Assembly: GCA_963843285.1 (NCBI GenBank)
Contig: CAWJJO010000020.1
Location: 186,001 to 250,000, forward strand
Source of the DNA: CAZDDB01 sp963843285
Lineage (GTDB): Bacteria > Acidobacteriota > HRBIN11 > JAKEFK01
Length of the DNA: 64,000 nt
Direction of reading: 5' to 3'
The position numbers and the translations under genes were made by a program. This document shows, one piece after another, positions 1-7,857 of this stretch. Every line of letters begins with the position of its first letter. Position 1 is the first letter of the stretch. The notes under the pieces are model-generated. The model had not been told where the DNA came from, did no database searches, and worked only from the letters and a program-made list of their open reading frames with translations.

Positions 1-547
1 AGTCGTTCTTGATATCGCGAAGCATGGCTACATTCTTGATTTTCAGACTGTTGGCGGCGAACTTTGCCATGACAAGTCCCTGAAATGGATCGATAAAACA
101 AACGCGAAAAATGAAGTCACCAACCTGCGTCACCCTGGGATTGGTTGAAGATGGAGTGATCATCGGAACTCGATTTTGCTGACAAACCGGGGCGGCGGCC
201 AGACTTCTGGAAGACGCCACTTCCCCGAGAACCGCAATCACGCGATCCTTGTTGACCAGCTTCGTAACGACGGTTTGCGCTTCTTCAGGTTTCCCCTGAT
301 CATCTTCAATGATCAGGCGAATCTTCTTCCCAAAAACACCGCCCGCTTGATTCGCCTCATCCGTCGCCATAGCAATCCCGTCACGGGTAGAGATTCCAAA
401 CGTAGCCGTCGTACCTGTCAGAGATCCATATACTCCGACCAGGAGTTCGTCAGGCTGCTTGGCGCTTTGCTGGCCATTGTTCCCGCAAAAACTGAACACC
501 AGGAGGCAGAATAATGACAGGGCAATATACGACAGTTTATGCTTCAT
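1..547 (-). CDS. ABC transporter substrate-binding lipoprotein, LivK type (partial, 3' end off window)
   Basis: About 182 N-terminal residues are visible and the frame stays open to the window edge. The protein starts with a hydrophobic signal peptide and a cysteine at residue 21 (FSFC, an imperfect lipobox), so a periplasmic lipoprotein is likely. The mature part begins with the typical Peripla_BP_6 pattern: a first strand LLVGVYGSLTG, then ATFGISTRDGIAMATDEAN, GGVFGKKIRLIIEDD, and later RVPMITPSSTNP. This family binds branched-chain amino acids, other amino acids, amides or urea for an ABC importer. The permease and ATPase genes are not in the window, so the ligand cannot be inferred. The ATG at 547 is the first methionine before the signal peptide. 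Confidence 0.85.
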   Translation of the reverse strand, partial: MKHKLSYIALSLFCLLVFSFCGNNGQQSAKQPDELLVGVYGSLTGTTATFGISTRDGIAMATDEANQAGGVFGKKIRLIIEDDQGKPEEAQTVVTKLVNKDRVIAVLGEVASSRSLAAAPVCQQNRVPMITPSSTNPRVTQVGDFIFRVCFIDPFQGLVMAKFAANSLKIKNVAMLRDIKND

Positions 548-639
548 GAGTTCCTCATTTTAAGGCTTTTGATCAAGAGTAACACGAAGATTCTACAGGG
601 ATTTATGAGTACGGGCAACCACCCGTCACCAAGTCAATT

Positions 640-716
640 GGGAGTCGGCGGGCGTCCCTGCCCGCAGGAACATTATCGTAGGCTATCGGGCGGGCACGGA
701 GGCCGGCCCCCTCCAA
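640..716. repeat. GC-rich double-hairpin intergenic repeat (family A, copy 1)
   Basis: Two adjacent hairpins lie between the hppA stop and the start of the binding-protein gene. The first is GCGGGC-gtccct-GCCCGC (648-665); the second is a GC-rich imperfect stem (about 687-714). Close relatives occur at 3207-3282 (same orientation) and, reverse-complemented, at 34853-34919. The shared core cgggcgggc-cggaggc-cggcccc and the flanking ctcca make common descent clear. This is probably a REP/MITE-like dispersed element. No poly-T follows, so it is not an obvious intrinsic terminator. Confidence 0.7.
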
Positions 717-728
717 ATTTGTGTGGAT

Positions 729-3143
729 CTAGGATACCTTGATGCGCATGGCGTAGAACGAGCGCCAGACAAAGACGAGGGATGCTAGAAAGAAGACGGC
801 AGCCAGGATCGTCGTGATACCGGGATCTATCTCAATCGCCAGTTCCACTGCGAGCAGGCCGAACAGCGTCGTAAACTTAATGACCGGATTCATTGCCACG
901 GAGGACGTATCCTTGAAGGGATCGCCAACGGTATCCCCTACAACGGTGGCGGCATGCAGTGGCGTTCCTTTCTGGTTCAGTTCGACTTCCACGATCTTCT
1001 TGGCATTGTCCCAGGCTCCGCCGGCGTTTGCCATGAAAATCGCCTGATACAGACCAAACAGCGCAATGGAAATCAGATACCCAATAAAGAAGTAAGGTTC
1101 CAGACACGCGAAGGCGAGAGTTGAAAAGAACACAGTCAGGAATATGTTGAACATCCCTTTCTGAGCATACTGCGTGCAAATTTCAACAACGCGTTTGCTG
1201 TCCTCAACGGAAGCCTTTTCGGCTGTGCTGTCCAGATTGATATTCTTCTTGATAAACTCGACGGCGCGATATGCCCCCGTGGAGACCGCCTGTGTCGCTG
1301 CACCCGTAAACCAGTAAATTACAGCGCCGCCCGTCACCAAACCAAGCATAAACGGCGGATAAACCACCGAGAGTTTATCGAGCCCTTCGGTCAATCCTCC
1401 GGTCAAAACCACAATGATCGAAAAAATCAATGTCGTCGCGCCGACAACCGCAGTACCTATCAACACAGGTTTTGCGGTTGCCTTGAACGTATTGCCTGCT
1501 CCATCATTTTCTTCCAGGTACCTTTTCGCTGTATCGAATTTCGGTTCAAAGCCAAAGTCTTTTTTGATCTGTTCCGCGATTCCGATCTGAGTTTCGATCG
1601 TTGAAAGCTCATACACCGATTGGGCGTTGTCTGTAACGGGGCCGTACGAATCCACCGCAATCGTGACCGGCCCCATGCCGAGGAATCCGAATGCGATCAA
1701 CCCGAACGCAAACACGGCCGGAGCTACCATCATCGTTCCGAGACCCATCGTACTGATCCAGTAACCGATTCCCATCAAAATCACGATGGCGATCCCCATC
1801 CAGTAGGCGCTGAAATTTCCGGCGATAAAACCGGCAAGAATGTTGAGCGACGCGCCCCCTTCGCGGGAGGCGGTCACAATTTCTTTTACATGGGCTGATT
1901 CTGTGGAAGTAAATACCTTCACCAGCTCTGGAATGATGGCGCCCGCAAGCGTGCCGCAGGTGATAATAGTGGAGAGTTTCCACCAGAGAGTGCCGTCGCC
2001 AAGCCCGGCAATCAACATGTAGGAAACAACGTAAGTCATGATCACGGACACTATAGATGTGAGCCAAACCAGGGTTGTGAGAGGAGCTTCAAAATTCATT
2101 TCCTCGACCTGGCTGTACCGCGCCTTTGCGATCATCCCGTTGATTCCGTAGGAGAGGCCACTGGTGACGATCATCATAATGCGCATCACAAAAATCCAGA
2201 CAAGAAGTTGAACCTGGATTGCGGCAAAACCCTGTCCGGCTGATTTTTCACTGACTGCGAGAAGAATGAAAGTGATCAGAGCTACCCCCGTAACTCCGTA
2301 AGTTTCGAAACCGTCGGCCGTAGGCCCAACCGAATCACCTGCGTTATCTCCCGTACAGTCTGCAATTACGCCCGGGTTACGCGCATCGTCTTCCTTGATA
2401 TTGAAGACGATCTTCATCAGATCCGAGCCAATATCTGCGATCTTTGTAAAAATACCACCCGCGATTCTGAGCGCTGCGGCGCCAAGCGATTCTCCGATGG
2501 CAAATCCGATAAAGCAGTTGCCGGCATAGTCCCCCGGAACAAAAAGCAGAATTCCCAGCATCATGACGAGCTCAATGGAAATCAGAAGCATACCGATGCT
2601 CATTCCGGCCTTCAGCGGAATCGCATAGGTTGGATAAGGTTTCCCTCTGAGCGAAGCAAACGCAGTGCGGGAATTGGCAAATGTATTGATCCGGATACCA
2701 AACCACGCAACACTGTAGCTTCCTGCAATTCCAACCAGACTGAAGATCAGAATGATGATCACGCGATCCGCGGGAAAATGCCGCAGCCATCCAAAGTAAA
2801 CGATCATGATGGTGCCGATCAGCACTTCCAGAATGAGGATGAATTTCCCCTGGGTGATGAGATAGGTTTTACAAGTTTCATAGATCAGCTCGGAGATGTC
2901 GCGCATGGAGCTGTGAACCGGCAACTTCTTCAATTGGCCGTAGATCATCATTCCAAAAAGCATACCGAAAACGCACACAACCAAACCGAAAAGCAACAGG
3001 TTATGACCGGTAACTCCCTGAAAGCTGACCGAAGAAAGGTCGGGTAGGACAAGATCAGCTTCGCTCGCAGAGACCGCGGTTGGAAACACGGCAGCGACGA
3101 GCAGAGAGATGAACACAAAAATGCCTAGGCGACGCAGATCCAT
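729..3143 (-). CDS. hppA: Membrane-bound ion-translocating pyrophosphatase (H+-PPase)
   Basis: This integral membrane enzyme couples PPi hydrolysis to pumping H+ (or Na+) out of the cytoplasm. About 16 hydrophobic segments are visible. The acidic catalytic stretches are near residue 250 (DDARNP, then DCTGDNAGDSVGPTADGFE) and near residue 735 (VVGDTVGDPFKDTSSVAMNP). Around residue 550 the sequence reads GNTFKA, with lysine where K+-dependent enzymes have alanine, so the K+-independent class is expected, which usually pumps protons. The N-terminus (MDLRRLGIFVFISLLVAAVF) looks like an added signal peptide or an extra membrane segment. I chose the ATG at 3143 because GGAGAA precedes it; a TTG 15 bases upstream is also open. 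The length of about 804 aa is at the long end for the family. Confidence 0.95.
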   Translation of the reverse strand: MDLRRLGIFVFISLLVAAVFPTAVSASEADLVLPDLSSVSFQGVTGHNLLLFGLVVCVFGMLFGMMIYGQLKKLPVHSSMRDISELIYETCKTYLITQGKFILILEVLIGTIMIVYFGWLRHFPADRVIIILIFSLVGIAGSYSVAWFGIRINTFANSRTAFASLRGKPYPTYAIPLKAGMSIGMLLISIELVMMLGILLFVPGDYAGNCFIGFAIGESLGAAALRIAGGIFTKIADIGSDLMKIVFNIKEDDARNPGVIADCTGDNAGDSVGPTADGFETYGVTGVALITFILLAVSEKSAGQGFAAIQVQLLVWIFVMRIMMIVTSGLSYGINGMIAKARYSQVEEMNFEAPLTTLVWLTSIVSVIMTYVVSYMLIAGLGDGTLWWKLSTIITCGTLAGAIIPELVKVFTSTESAHVKEIVTASREGGASLNILAGFIAGNFSAYWMGIAIVILMGIGYWISTMGLGTMMVAPAVFAFGLIAFGFLGMGPVTIAVDSYGPVTDNAQSVYELSTIETQIGIAEQIKKDFGFEPKFDTAKRYLEENDGAGNTFKATAKPVLIGTAVVGATTLIFSIIVVLTGGLTEGLDKLSVVYPPFMLGLVTGGAVIYWFTGAATQAVSTGAYRAVEFIKKNINLDSTAEKASVEDSKRVVEICTQYAQKGMFNIFLTVFFSTLAFACLEPYFFIGYLISIALFGLYQAIFMANAGGAWDNAKKIVEVELNQKGTPLHAATVVGDTVGDPFKDTSSVAMNPVIKFTTLFGLLAVELAIEIDPGITTILAAVFFLASLVFVWRSFYAMRIKVS

Positions 3144-3206
3144 ATGTTCTCCATTCAATCAGAGGCTTTGGAAGGGGAAGATTCTATCACAGAACAATTC
3201 TTATTT

Positions 3207-3282
3207 GGAGAGGCGGCCATCCCGGCCCGCTAAAGCATATGTGGAATCCCAACCGGGCGGGCGCGGAGGCCCGCCCCATCCA
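3207..3282. repeat. GC-rich double-hairpin intergenic repeat (family A, copy 2)
   Basis: The element sits between the exbD2 stop and the hppA start. Its second half (ccgggcgggcgcggaggc, then ccgccccatcc) matches 640-716 almost base for base. Its first half is another short GC stem (gcggccatcccggcccgc). It may carry the end of the ton operon transcript, but no T-run is seen. Confidence 0.65.
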
Positions 3283-3295
3283 GACATTTGTGGGT

Positions 3296-3718
3296 TTATT
3301 CCGGCAATACGACCTTTTCAGTGATGATGCCGATTCTTTCAGCTCCTGCGTTCCGGATTGCGTCCATTGTGGTCATAACGACTCCGTAATTCAGCTCATC
3401 ATCTGCAGAGAAGAAGACCGTCTTATCGCTGCGGTGCTTCAATATATCGGTGAGCCGGAGCGGTAGCTGGTCGATGGGGATCTCTTCGCGGTTCAAAAAC
3501 ACTTTGTTGGTATCTCTCTGTGTGACAATCAGCTGTTCCTTGCTGATGACCGCAGATGCTTCCGCCGTTGCCTTAGGAGGGACGTTAACGTCATAGCCCA
3601 TTTGTAATAGCGGCGTAAGCACCATGAAAATGATCAGCAGAACGAGCACGACATCTACCAGAGGTGTCACATTAATATCGGATTTGAGGGAACCGAGGTT
3701 CCCAACTCCCATTCCCAT
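3296..3718 (-). CDS. exbD: ExbD/TolR biopolymer transport protein (second copy)
   Basis: At 140 aa this is a normal length for the family. A short cytoplasmic N-terminus is followed by one transmembrane helix at about residues 17-38, containing the proton-channel aspartate (D22 in NVTPLVDVVLVLLIIFM). A periplasmic ExbD domain follows. With ExbB it forms the proton-driven motor that energises TonB. It is the last gene of the ton operon, 12 bases after the first exbD; GAGG lies a few bases before the ATG. It is only moderately similar to the neighbouring ExbD, so it is an old duplicate and not a recent one. Confidence 0.93.
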   Translation of the reverse strand: MGMGVGNLGSLKSDINVTPLVDVVLVLLIIFMVLTPLLQMGYDVNVPPKATAEASAVISKEQLIVTQRDTNKVFLNREEIPIDQLPLRLTDILKHRSDKTVFFSADDELNYGVVMTTMDAIRNAGAERIGIITEKVVLPE

Positions 3719-3730
3719 AACTCACCTCGA

Positions 3731-4150
3731 CTAGCTTTGTCCTTCCTTTTCCGGTTCTGTGACCAACCCGACGTTTTCAAAGCCCGCTTCGTTGATGACG
3801 TCCATCACTTTCTTTACATCTTTGTACCGAAGGCGGGTATCGCCTTTGATCAGGATTTCCTTACCGGGATTGCGCTCGTGCAATTCCTTCATCTGCGATT
3901 GGAACTGGTTCTTCGGAACCCAGTCCTGCTCAATGTAGATCGTGGAGTCTGACTTGATGGAGATGATCATTTGATCCGGAGTATCCGGTTTTTTGCCGGG
4001 GTTCTTGGTGACAGGTAGCATCACGCTGACGCCTTTTTGAAGCATCGGTGTAACTACCATGAAGATGATCAGCAGAACCAGACAAACATCAACCAGCGGA
4101 GTTACGTTGATATCGGCTTTTACGTCTTCGCTACCGGACCCTACTTGCAT
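3731..4150 (-). CDS. exbD: ExbD/TolR biopolymer transport protein (first copy)
   Basis: The protein has 139 aa, with the membrane aspartate D21 in INVTPLVDVCLVLLIIFMV followed by the periplasmic dimerisation domain (LIKGDTRLRYKDVKKVMDVI). An open frame extends upstream, but the ATG at 4150 follows an ideal ribosome-binding site, GGAGGAGCTA. It overlaps the 3' end of exbB by 20 bases, so translation is probably coupled. Tandem exbD genes after exbB are common in diderms with TonB-dependent receptors, where both can belong to one ExbB complex. Confidence 0.93.
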   Translation of the reverse strand: MQVGSGSEDVKADINVTPLVDVCLVLLIIFMVVTPMLQKGVSVMLPVTKNPGKKPDTPDQMIISIKSDSTIYIEQDWVPKNQFQSQMKELHERNPGKEILIKGDTRLRYKDVKKVMDVINEAGFENVGLVTEPEKEGQS

Positions 4151-4826
4151 TAGCTCCTCCACGTTGCTTGATAAAGTAATCAACCAACTCGTTGGAAGAA
4201 TTGGACATTTCCACATTGAAGCGTTCAATCCGGTTCATGAAGTAGTTGTACATGATCACGGCCGGGATCGCCACAAGAAGACCGAACGCTGTGGTAACCA
4301 GGGCTTCGGCAATCCCGCCGGAGACAACTGAAAGACCGCCGCCTCCACTGATCTGCATGCTCTTGAAGGCGTTGATGATTCCTACGACTGTTCCAAACAG
4401 TCCGATAAACGGCGCCGTAGATCCAATAGAAGCCAACCCGCCAAGTCCGCGCTTCAATTCTGCATAGGTCATTGCGGCTTCGCGTTCAATTGCGCGCTTG
4501 GCGGCATCCACAACGTCAAATCCGGCAGCCACCCCCGGATTCTCAGTTTCATACGTGAATTCGTAAAGTCCGGCAGACACGACTTTCGCAAGATGGCTCT
4601 TTTTGTAGGTTTTCGAAGCCTGGATCACTTCACGAAGTTTGTTCTGCTTCAAAAGCTGTGTTGCCTGCGTGGCAAACTTCAGCGATTGTTTCTTGGCAGC
4701 GTTAAATGTCAGCCATCGTTCGATCATCAACCCGATGGAGTAAATGGACATACCAGCCAGAATGATGACCACACCTCTGGCGAGCCATCCCATGTGCCCC
4801 CACATACCTAACAGTCCAAATTCCAT
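4131..4826 (-). CDS. exbB: ExbB/TolQ/MotA-family proton channel protein
   Basis: At 231 aa with three transmembrane segments (about residues 15-35, 130-155 and 175-198), it matches ExbB/TolQ. The conserved MotA_TolQ core is visible: RGLGGLASIGSTAPFIGLFG, then VVGIINAF and ALVTTAFGLLVAIPAVIMYNY. It forms the pentameric inner-membrane ring around ExbD that converts proton flow into TonB movement. AGGAGG lies 7-8 bases before the ATG. Its neighbours tonB and two exbD genes support ExbB over TolQ, because no tolA, tolB or pal is nearby. Confidence 0.95.
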   Translation of the reverse strand: MEFGLLGMWGHMGWLARGVVIILAGMSIYSIGLMIERWLTFNAAKKQSLKFATQATQLLKQNKLREVIQASKTYKKSHLAKVVSAGLYEFTYETENPGVAAGFDVVDAAKRAIEREAAMTYAELKRGLGGLASIGSTAPFIGLFGTVVGIINAFKSMQISGGGGLSVVSGGIAEALVTTAFGLLVAIPAVIMYNYFMNRIERFNVEMSNSSNELVDYFIKQRGGANASRVR

Positions 4827-4850
4827 AACTTATTCCTCCTAAATCGGCAA

Positions 4851-5588
4851 TTAGCGCAACGTAAAGTTTACGGTAACGGTAAAGTATACTTTAACAGGAC
4901 GTCCATTCAACATCGCAGGCTGATATTTCCACTGCCGCACGGCATTGACCGCTGCCTGGTCCAGAATGGGATGCAACGCGCGCAAGACCTTTACCTCTTC
5001 CACGGTTCCTATTTTTGTAATGACGGCTTCCAGAATCACGACACCCTGAATGCGGGCTTTGCGCGCGATTTCCGGGTACGGCGGTTCTACTTTCTTGATC
5101 AGGATAGGCTGTTTCACTTCGGCCGTAATTCGCATCGGCGTTTCGTCTCCGCCTCCGCCTCCGATTACGCCTCCCACAACGCCGCCCAGAACGCCTCCTG
5201 CAACGCCGCCCTCGACACCGCCTTCGACGCCGCCTTCCACACCACCTTCAACACCGGTGTCTGGTTCCACCGGATTCTCTTCAGGAGTGGGCAGGTTTTC
5301 CGGGATCTCCGTCGGCATCACTTCTTTTGTAGATTCAACAGGTTTGACTTCTTTTGGTGCTTCCTGTTTCTTTTTTGGCGCAGCAGGAGGAGGAGGTGGA
5401 GGGGGTGGAGGAGCGGAAAACAATGTCACGGGAATGGGAGGAGCTTGAACGGCCTCCACAAACCAGTAAGACGCTCCAATGATGACAAATACGATCAGCG
5501 CGTGGAAAAACATCGCGAGCGGGATCGTAATCCACTTTCGCTTTCCTTCCTGAGTGCCCCTCGATTCAATGAGGGTTTTTTCCCACAT
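4851..5588 (-). CDS. tonB: TonB energy-transducing protein with a Gly-Val tetrapeptide spacer
   Basis: The layout is canonical for TonB, which spans the periplasm and passes ExbBD energy to outer-membrane receptors. There is a single membrane anchor at residues 21-43, a nine-proline run at 60-68, a Lys/Glu/Pro-rich spacer to 110, and a C-terminal TonB domain at about 165-245 (EPPYPEIARKARIQGVVILE, then AVRQWKYQPAMLNGRPV). Residues 112-142 are odd: about eight GGVx tetrapeptides in a row, where Pro-Glu/Pro-Lys repeats are usual. A perfect AGGAGG precedes the ATG and overlaps the stop of the upstream TPR lipoprotein gene. Confidence 0.95.
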   Translation of the reverse strand: MWEKTLIESRGTQEGKRKWITIPLAMFFHALIVFVIIGASYWFVEAVQAPPIPVTLFSAPPPPPPPPPAAPKKKQEAPKEVKPVESTKEVMPTEIPENLPTPEENPVEPDTGVEGGVEGGVEGGVEGGVAGGVLGGVVGGVIGGGGGDETPMRITAEVKQPILIKKVEPPYPEIARKARIQGVVILEAVITKIGTVEEVKVLRALHPILDQAAVNAVRQWKYQPAMLNGRPVKVYFTVTVNFTLR

Positions 5589-5596
5589 AACTCCTC

Positions 5597-6430
5597 CTAG
5601 CCGGCAGCCTTGCGAAGCGCCACGGCCTTATCCTGAAGTTCCTTGGCTTTCTGCAAATACGAATTATATTCATCAATCCTGTCATCCGGTACGGGAAATG
5701 TATTCGGATCGGGGGAAATCAGCTTTGCTTTTTCGCGGTACAAAAGATTCATATAGAGGTAAGCATCGGCGTACTTGGGATTGAGTTCGGTTGCCTTCTC
5801 GAGAGCCTCCATCCCGGTCTGAATCAAGGTTACTCTCTGCTCCGGTGTAGTGTCGGCAAACTTGTATGATTTTTCCCAGCAGATGACACCAATAACATAA
5901 TATGCCTCAGGGTTGTTGGGTTCAATAGCGGCCCGTTTTTTGTACCATTCCAGCGCCTTGTCGAACTTACCGGATTGCGCATACAGAAACGAAAGTTTCT
6001 GTATGATCGCGGTATCGTTGGGATTTTTCTGCAGATGGGCTTCAAAATATGCGATCGCATCTTCCTTCCTGTCTGCGTTTAAGAACATTTGCACCAGATA
6101 CCCGTTTGCATTCTCATCATCAGGCTGAGATTTCAGATATTCTCGCAGCTCGGCAATTGCTTCATCGGCATACTTGACATCTTTCGGATGAGTGGACCCG
6201 GGGACATAAAGACCCATGTAAGTGAGGCCTAGATTCAGATGGACCTGATACAGACTCGAATCTTTCGCCAGAGCGCTTTTGTATTTTACGATCGCTTCCT
6301 CATATTTTCTTGCCGCATACAAATCATTCCCTTCCTTGACTTCCATTCTGGCCTGAAACCTACCGCATGAAACGAAACTCAGCGACAAAAGTGAAAAGAT
6401 GAGGACCGAAAGGAAACTGAAACGTTTCAT
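5597..6430 (-). CDS. TPR-repeat lipoprotein heading the ton operon
   Basis: I chose the ATG at 6430 because AAGGAG precedes it and because it starts a lipoprotein signal: MKRFSFLSVLIFSLLSLSFV followed by S-C. The mature protein (277 aa in all) is made of tetratricopeptide repeats, for example YAARKYEEAIVKYKSALAKD, KFDKALEWYKKRAAIEPNNP and ALEKATELNPKYADAYLYM. TPRs act as protein-docking scaffolds, so a membrane-tethered partner of the TonB machinery is plausible, but this rests only on position: it lies 8 bases before tonB in the same direction. The exact role is unknown. Confidence 0.85.
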   Translation of the reverse strand: MKRFSFLSVLIFSLLSLSFVSCGRFQARMEVKEGNDLYAARKYEEAIVKYKSALAKDSSLYQVHLNLGLTYMGLYVPGSTHPKDVKYADEAIAELREYLKSQPDDENANGYLVQMFLNADRKEDAIAYFEAHLQKNPNDTAIIQKLSFLYAQSGKFDKALEWYKKRAAIEPNNPEAYYVIGVICWEKSYKFADTTPEQRVTLIQTGMEALEKATELNPKYADAYLYMNLLYREKAKLISPDPNTFPVPDDRIDEYNSYLQKAKELQDKAVALRKAAG

Positions 6431-6673
6431 AAAAACTCCTTCAGCGAAGACACCAGTGTAACGCGCAACGATTGATCTGAATTCTTTGTCGGCAAGCAAC
6501 AGGGATAGAACTCCCGAGCAATTGCCGGCGAGGACTTCAAGCGAAACGCTGCTAAATAGTTATACTCGAGACGCCTCAATTGTCAATATGTCCTTTGGGG
6601 ACCTGCGCGGAGTCGGTAAAAGACGCGGCACAGGCGCCCACAGGGGACGCTCCTTTCAGAAAATATGGACACA

Positions 6674-7216
6674 TCAAGAGCCAAAAAGTTCCCTGATTTG
6701 ATCGAGATAGATTCGCCTGATTTTTCGCAAGACCTCCTGATACTCAAAAGAACGGTAATCGGGATAAGTCCAATCAAGAGTCCGGATACGGCTTCGCTCA
6801 AACAACAATTCCTGCTGCGCGAATACACCTTTTCCCAGATAAATCCGGTGCGCATAGTTTTTTGACGTAGCCAGGATGTATGCTGTCGGGTTGAGATAGC
6901 CGGGATCGATGTTGAGCGACCTTTTGCCATCGGCTGTAAGCGCATTGTCCCGTTCAATCCGGTTTGTCCAGTTCTTGATAGTTGAGAGATCGGCTGGATC
7001 CACAAGGTTTTGAAAACTGACAAACACCCGAAATAGAGGTGTTCCCATCTCTTTTTCGTAGTAGCCGGTGTACGAGAATTCAAGATTTTCGGAGCGAAAG
7101 TCGATATCGCCGAATTCCGACTTTAAACTGCCGAGGCCGCTTTCGAGCGAATCTTCGGACCGGAAGAGCAGACCGCAGACAAGTTTCACAGGGAATGGGC
7201 TATCTAGTTTTTTCAT
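6674..7216 (-). CDS. DUF4416 family protein
   Basis: This 180-aa soluble protein matches DUF4416, an uncharacterised family found in deltaproteobacteria, Nitrospirae, planctomycetes and relatives. Recognisable stretches are PVKLVCGLLFRSEDSL, FSYTGYYEKEMGTPLFRVFV, SLNIDPGYLNPTAYILATSK and IYLGKGVFAQQELLFE. No signal peptide or membrane segment is seen. Its ATG overlaps the thiE stop by 4 bases (ATGA), so the two are co-translated. No function has been established for the family, and the co-transcription does not by itself imply a role in thiamine synthesis. Confidence 0.85.
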   Translation of the reverse strand: MKKLDSPFPVKLVCGLLFRSEDSLESGLGSLKSEFGDIDFRSENLEFSYTGYYEKEMGTPLFRVFVSFQNLVDPADLSTIKNWTNRIERDNALTADGKRSLNIDPGYLNPTAYILATSKNYAHRIYLGKGVFAQQELLFERSRIRTLDWTYPDYRSFEYQEVLRKIRRIYLDQIRELFGS

Positions 7217-7833
7217 CGCCCGATTCTCTTCTGAAGCCGCGAAACGGATTCGTACAAAGAGGGAGAGCTGTAGAGCGCAGAAACAACTGCGATTCCATCC
7301 GCGCCGGCCGCAATCAGATCCGGGATCCGGTCCTCAGTGATTCCGCCGATACAAACAATTGGAATTTCTGTCAGTGGTCGAACCTTCTTGAGAAACTCCA
7401 CGCCAACTGCGCGACCTGCAGCAGGTTTGGTTCTGGTGCCATAGACCGGCCCGATCGCAATATAGCTCAGGGGTAAAGAATGTGCCGTCGAAAATTGCTG
7501 GATGTTGTGTGTGGACAAACCGATGATTTTGGCGGGCAGAATCTTTCGTGCTTCGGTCGCCGGAAAATCCTCCTGTCCCAGATGGACCCCCGCTACCGAC
7601 GAAACAAGCGCTACATCCACCAGATCGTTGATGATCAGCAACGCCCCGGTCTCTTCGCAAATGGGAATCAACTGCTCGGCGATCTCAAAGACTTTGAATT
7701 TCGTGAAATTCTTGGCGCGAAGTTGAAAGATACGGACACCGGCCCGCAAAAGCGTTCGGCCATCCCGAATCAAATCATCGCTAAAGGCAGAATCGAGAAT
7801 AGGATACAGGAAAGGCGAAGTCGGTAGATTCAT
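7213..7833 (-). CDS. thiE: Thiamine-phosphate synthase
   Basis: This TIM-barrel enzyme joins hydroxymethylpyrimidine diphosphate and thiazole phosphate to make thiamine phosphate. At 206 aa it is a normal ThiE. Conserved blocks are visible: FQLRAKNFTK (substrate lysine region), LIINDLVDVALVSSVAGVHL with the following GQEDFPA, IGLSTHN, YIAIGPVYGTRTKPAAG, and the phosphate-binding IVCIGGITEDRIPDLIAAGA. A strong GAAGGAGG precedes the ATG. TenI-like proteins are the main alternative, but the complete GPVxxTxTK motif favours ThiE. It lies 24 bases after accC in the same direction. Confidence 0.93.
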   Translation of the reverse strand: MNLPTSPFLYPILDSAFSDDLIRDGRTLLRAGVRIFQLRAKNFTKFKVFEIAEQLIPICEETGALLIINDLVDVALVSSVAGVHLGQEDFPATEARKILPAKIIGLSTHNIQQFSTAHSLPLSYIAIGPVYGTRTKPAAGRAVGVEFLKKVRPLTEIPIVCIGGITEDRIPDLIAAGADGIAVVSALYSSPSLYESVSRLQKRIGR

Positions 7834-7857
7834 CCTTCATCCTTCCTCCTTCATCCC

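Noticed and set aside
611..626. ACGGG-caacca-CCCGT hairpin as terminator of hppA
   Set aside because: The stem is only five base pairs and no T-run follows on either strand.
5050..5448. Pro/Thr-rich plus-strand frame resembling a repeat protein
   Set aside because: It is the complement of the TonB Gly-Val and Pro-rich stretches; TonB has the operon context and domain evidence.
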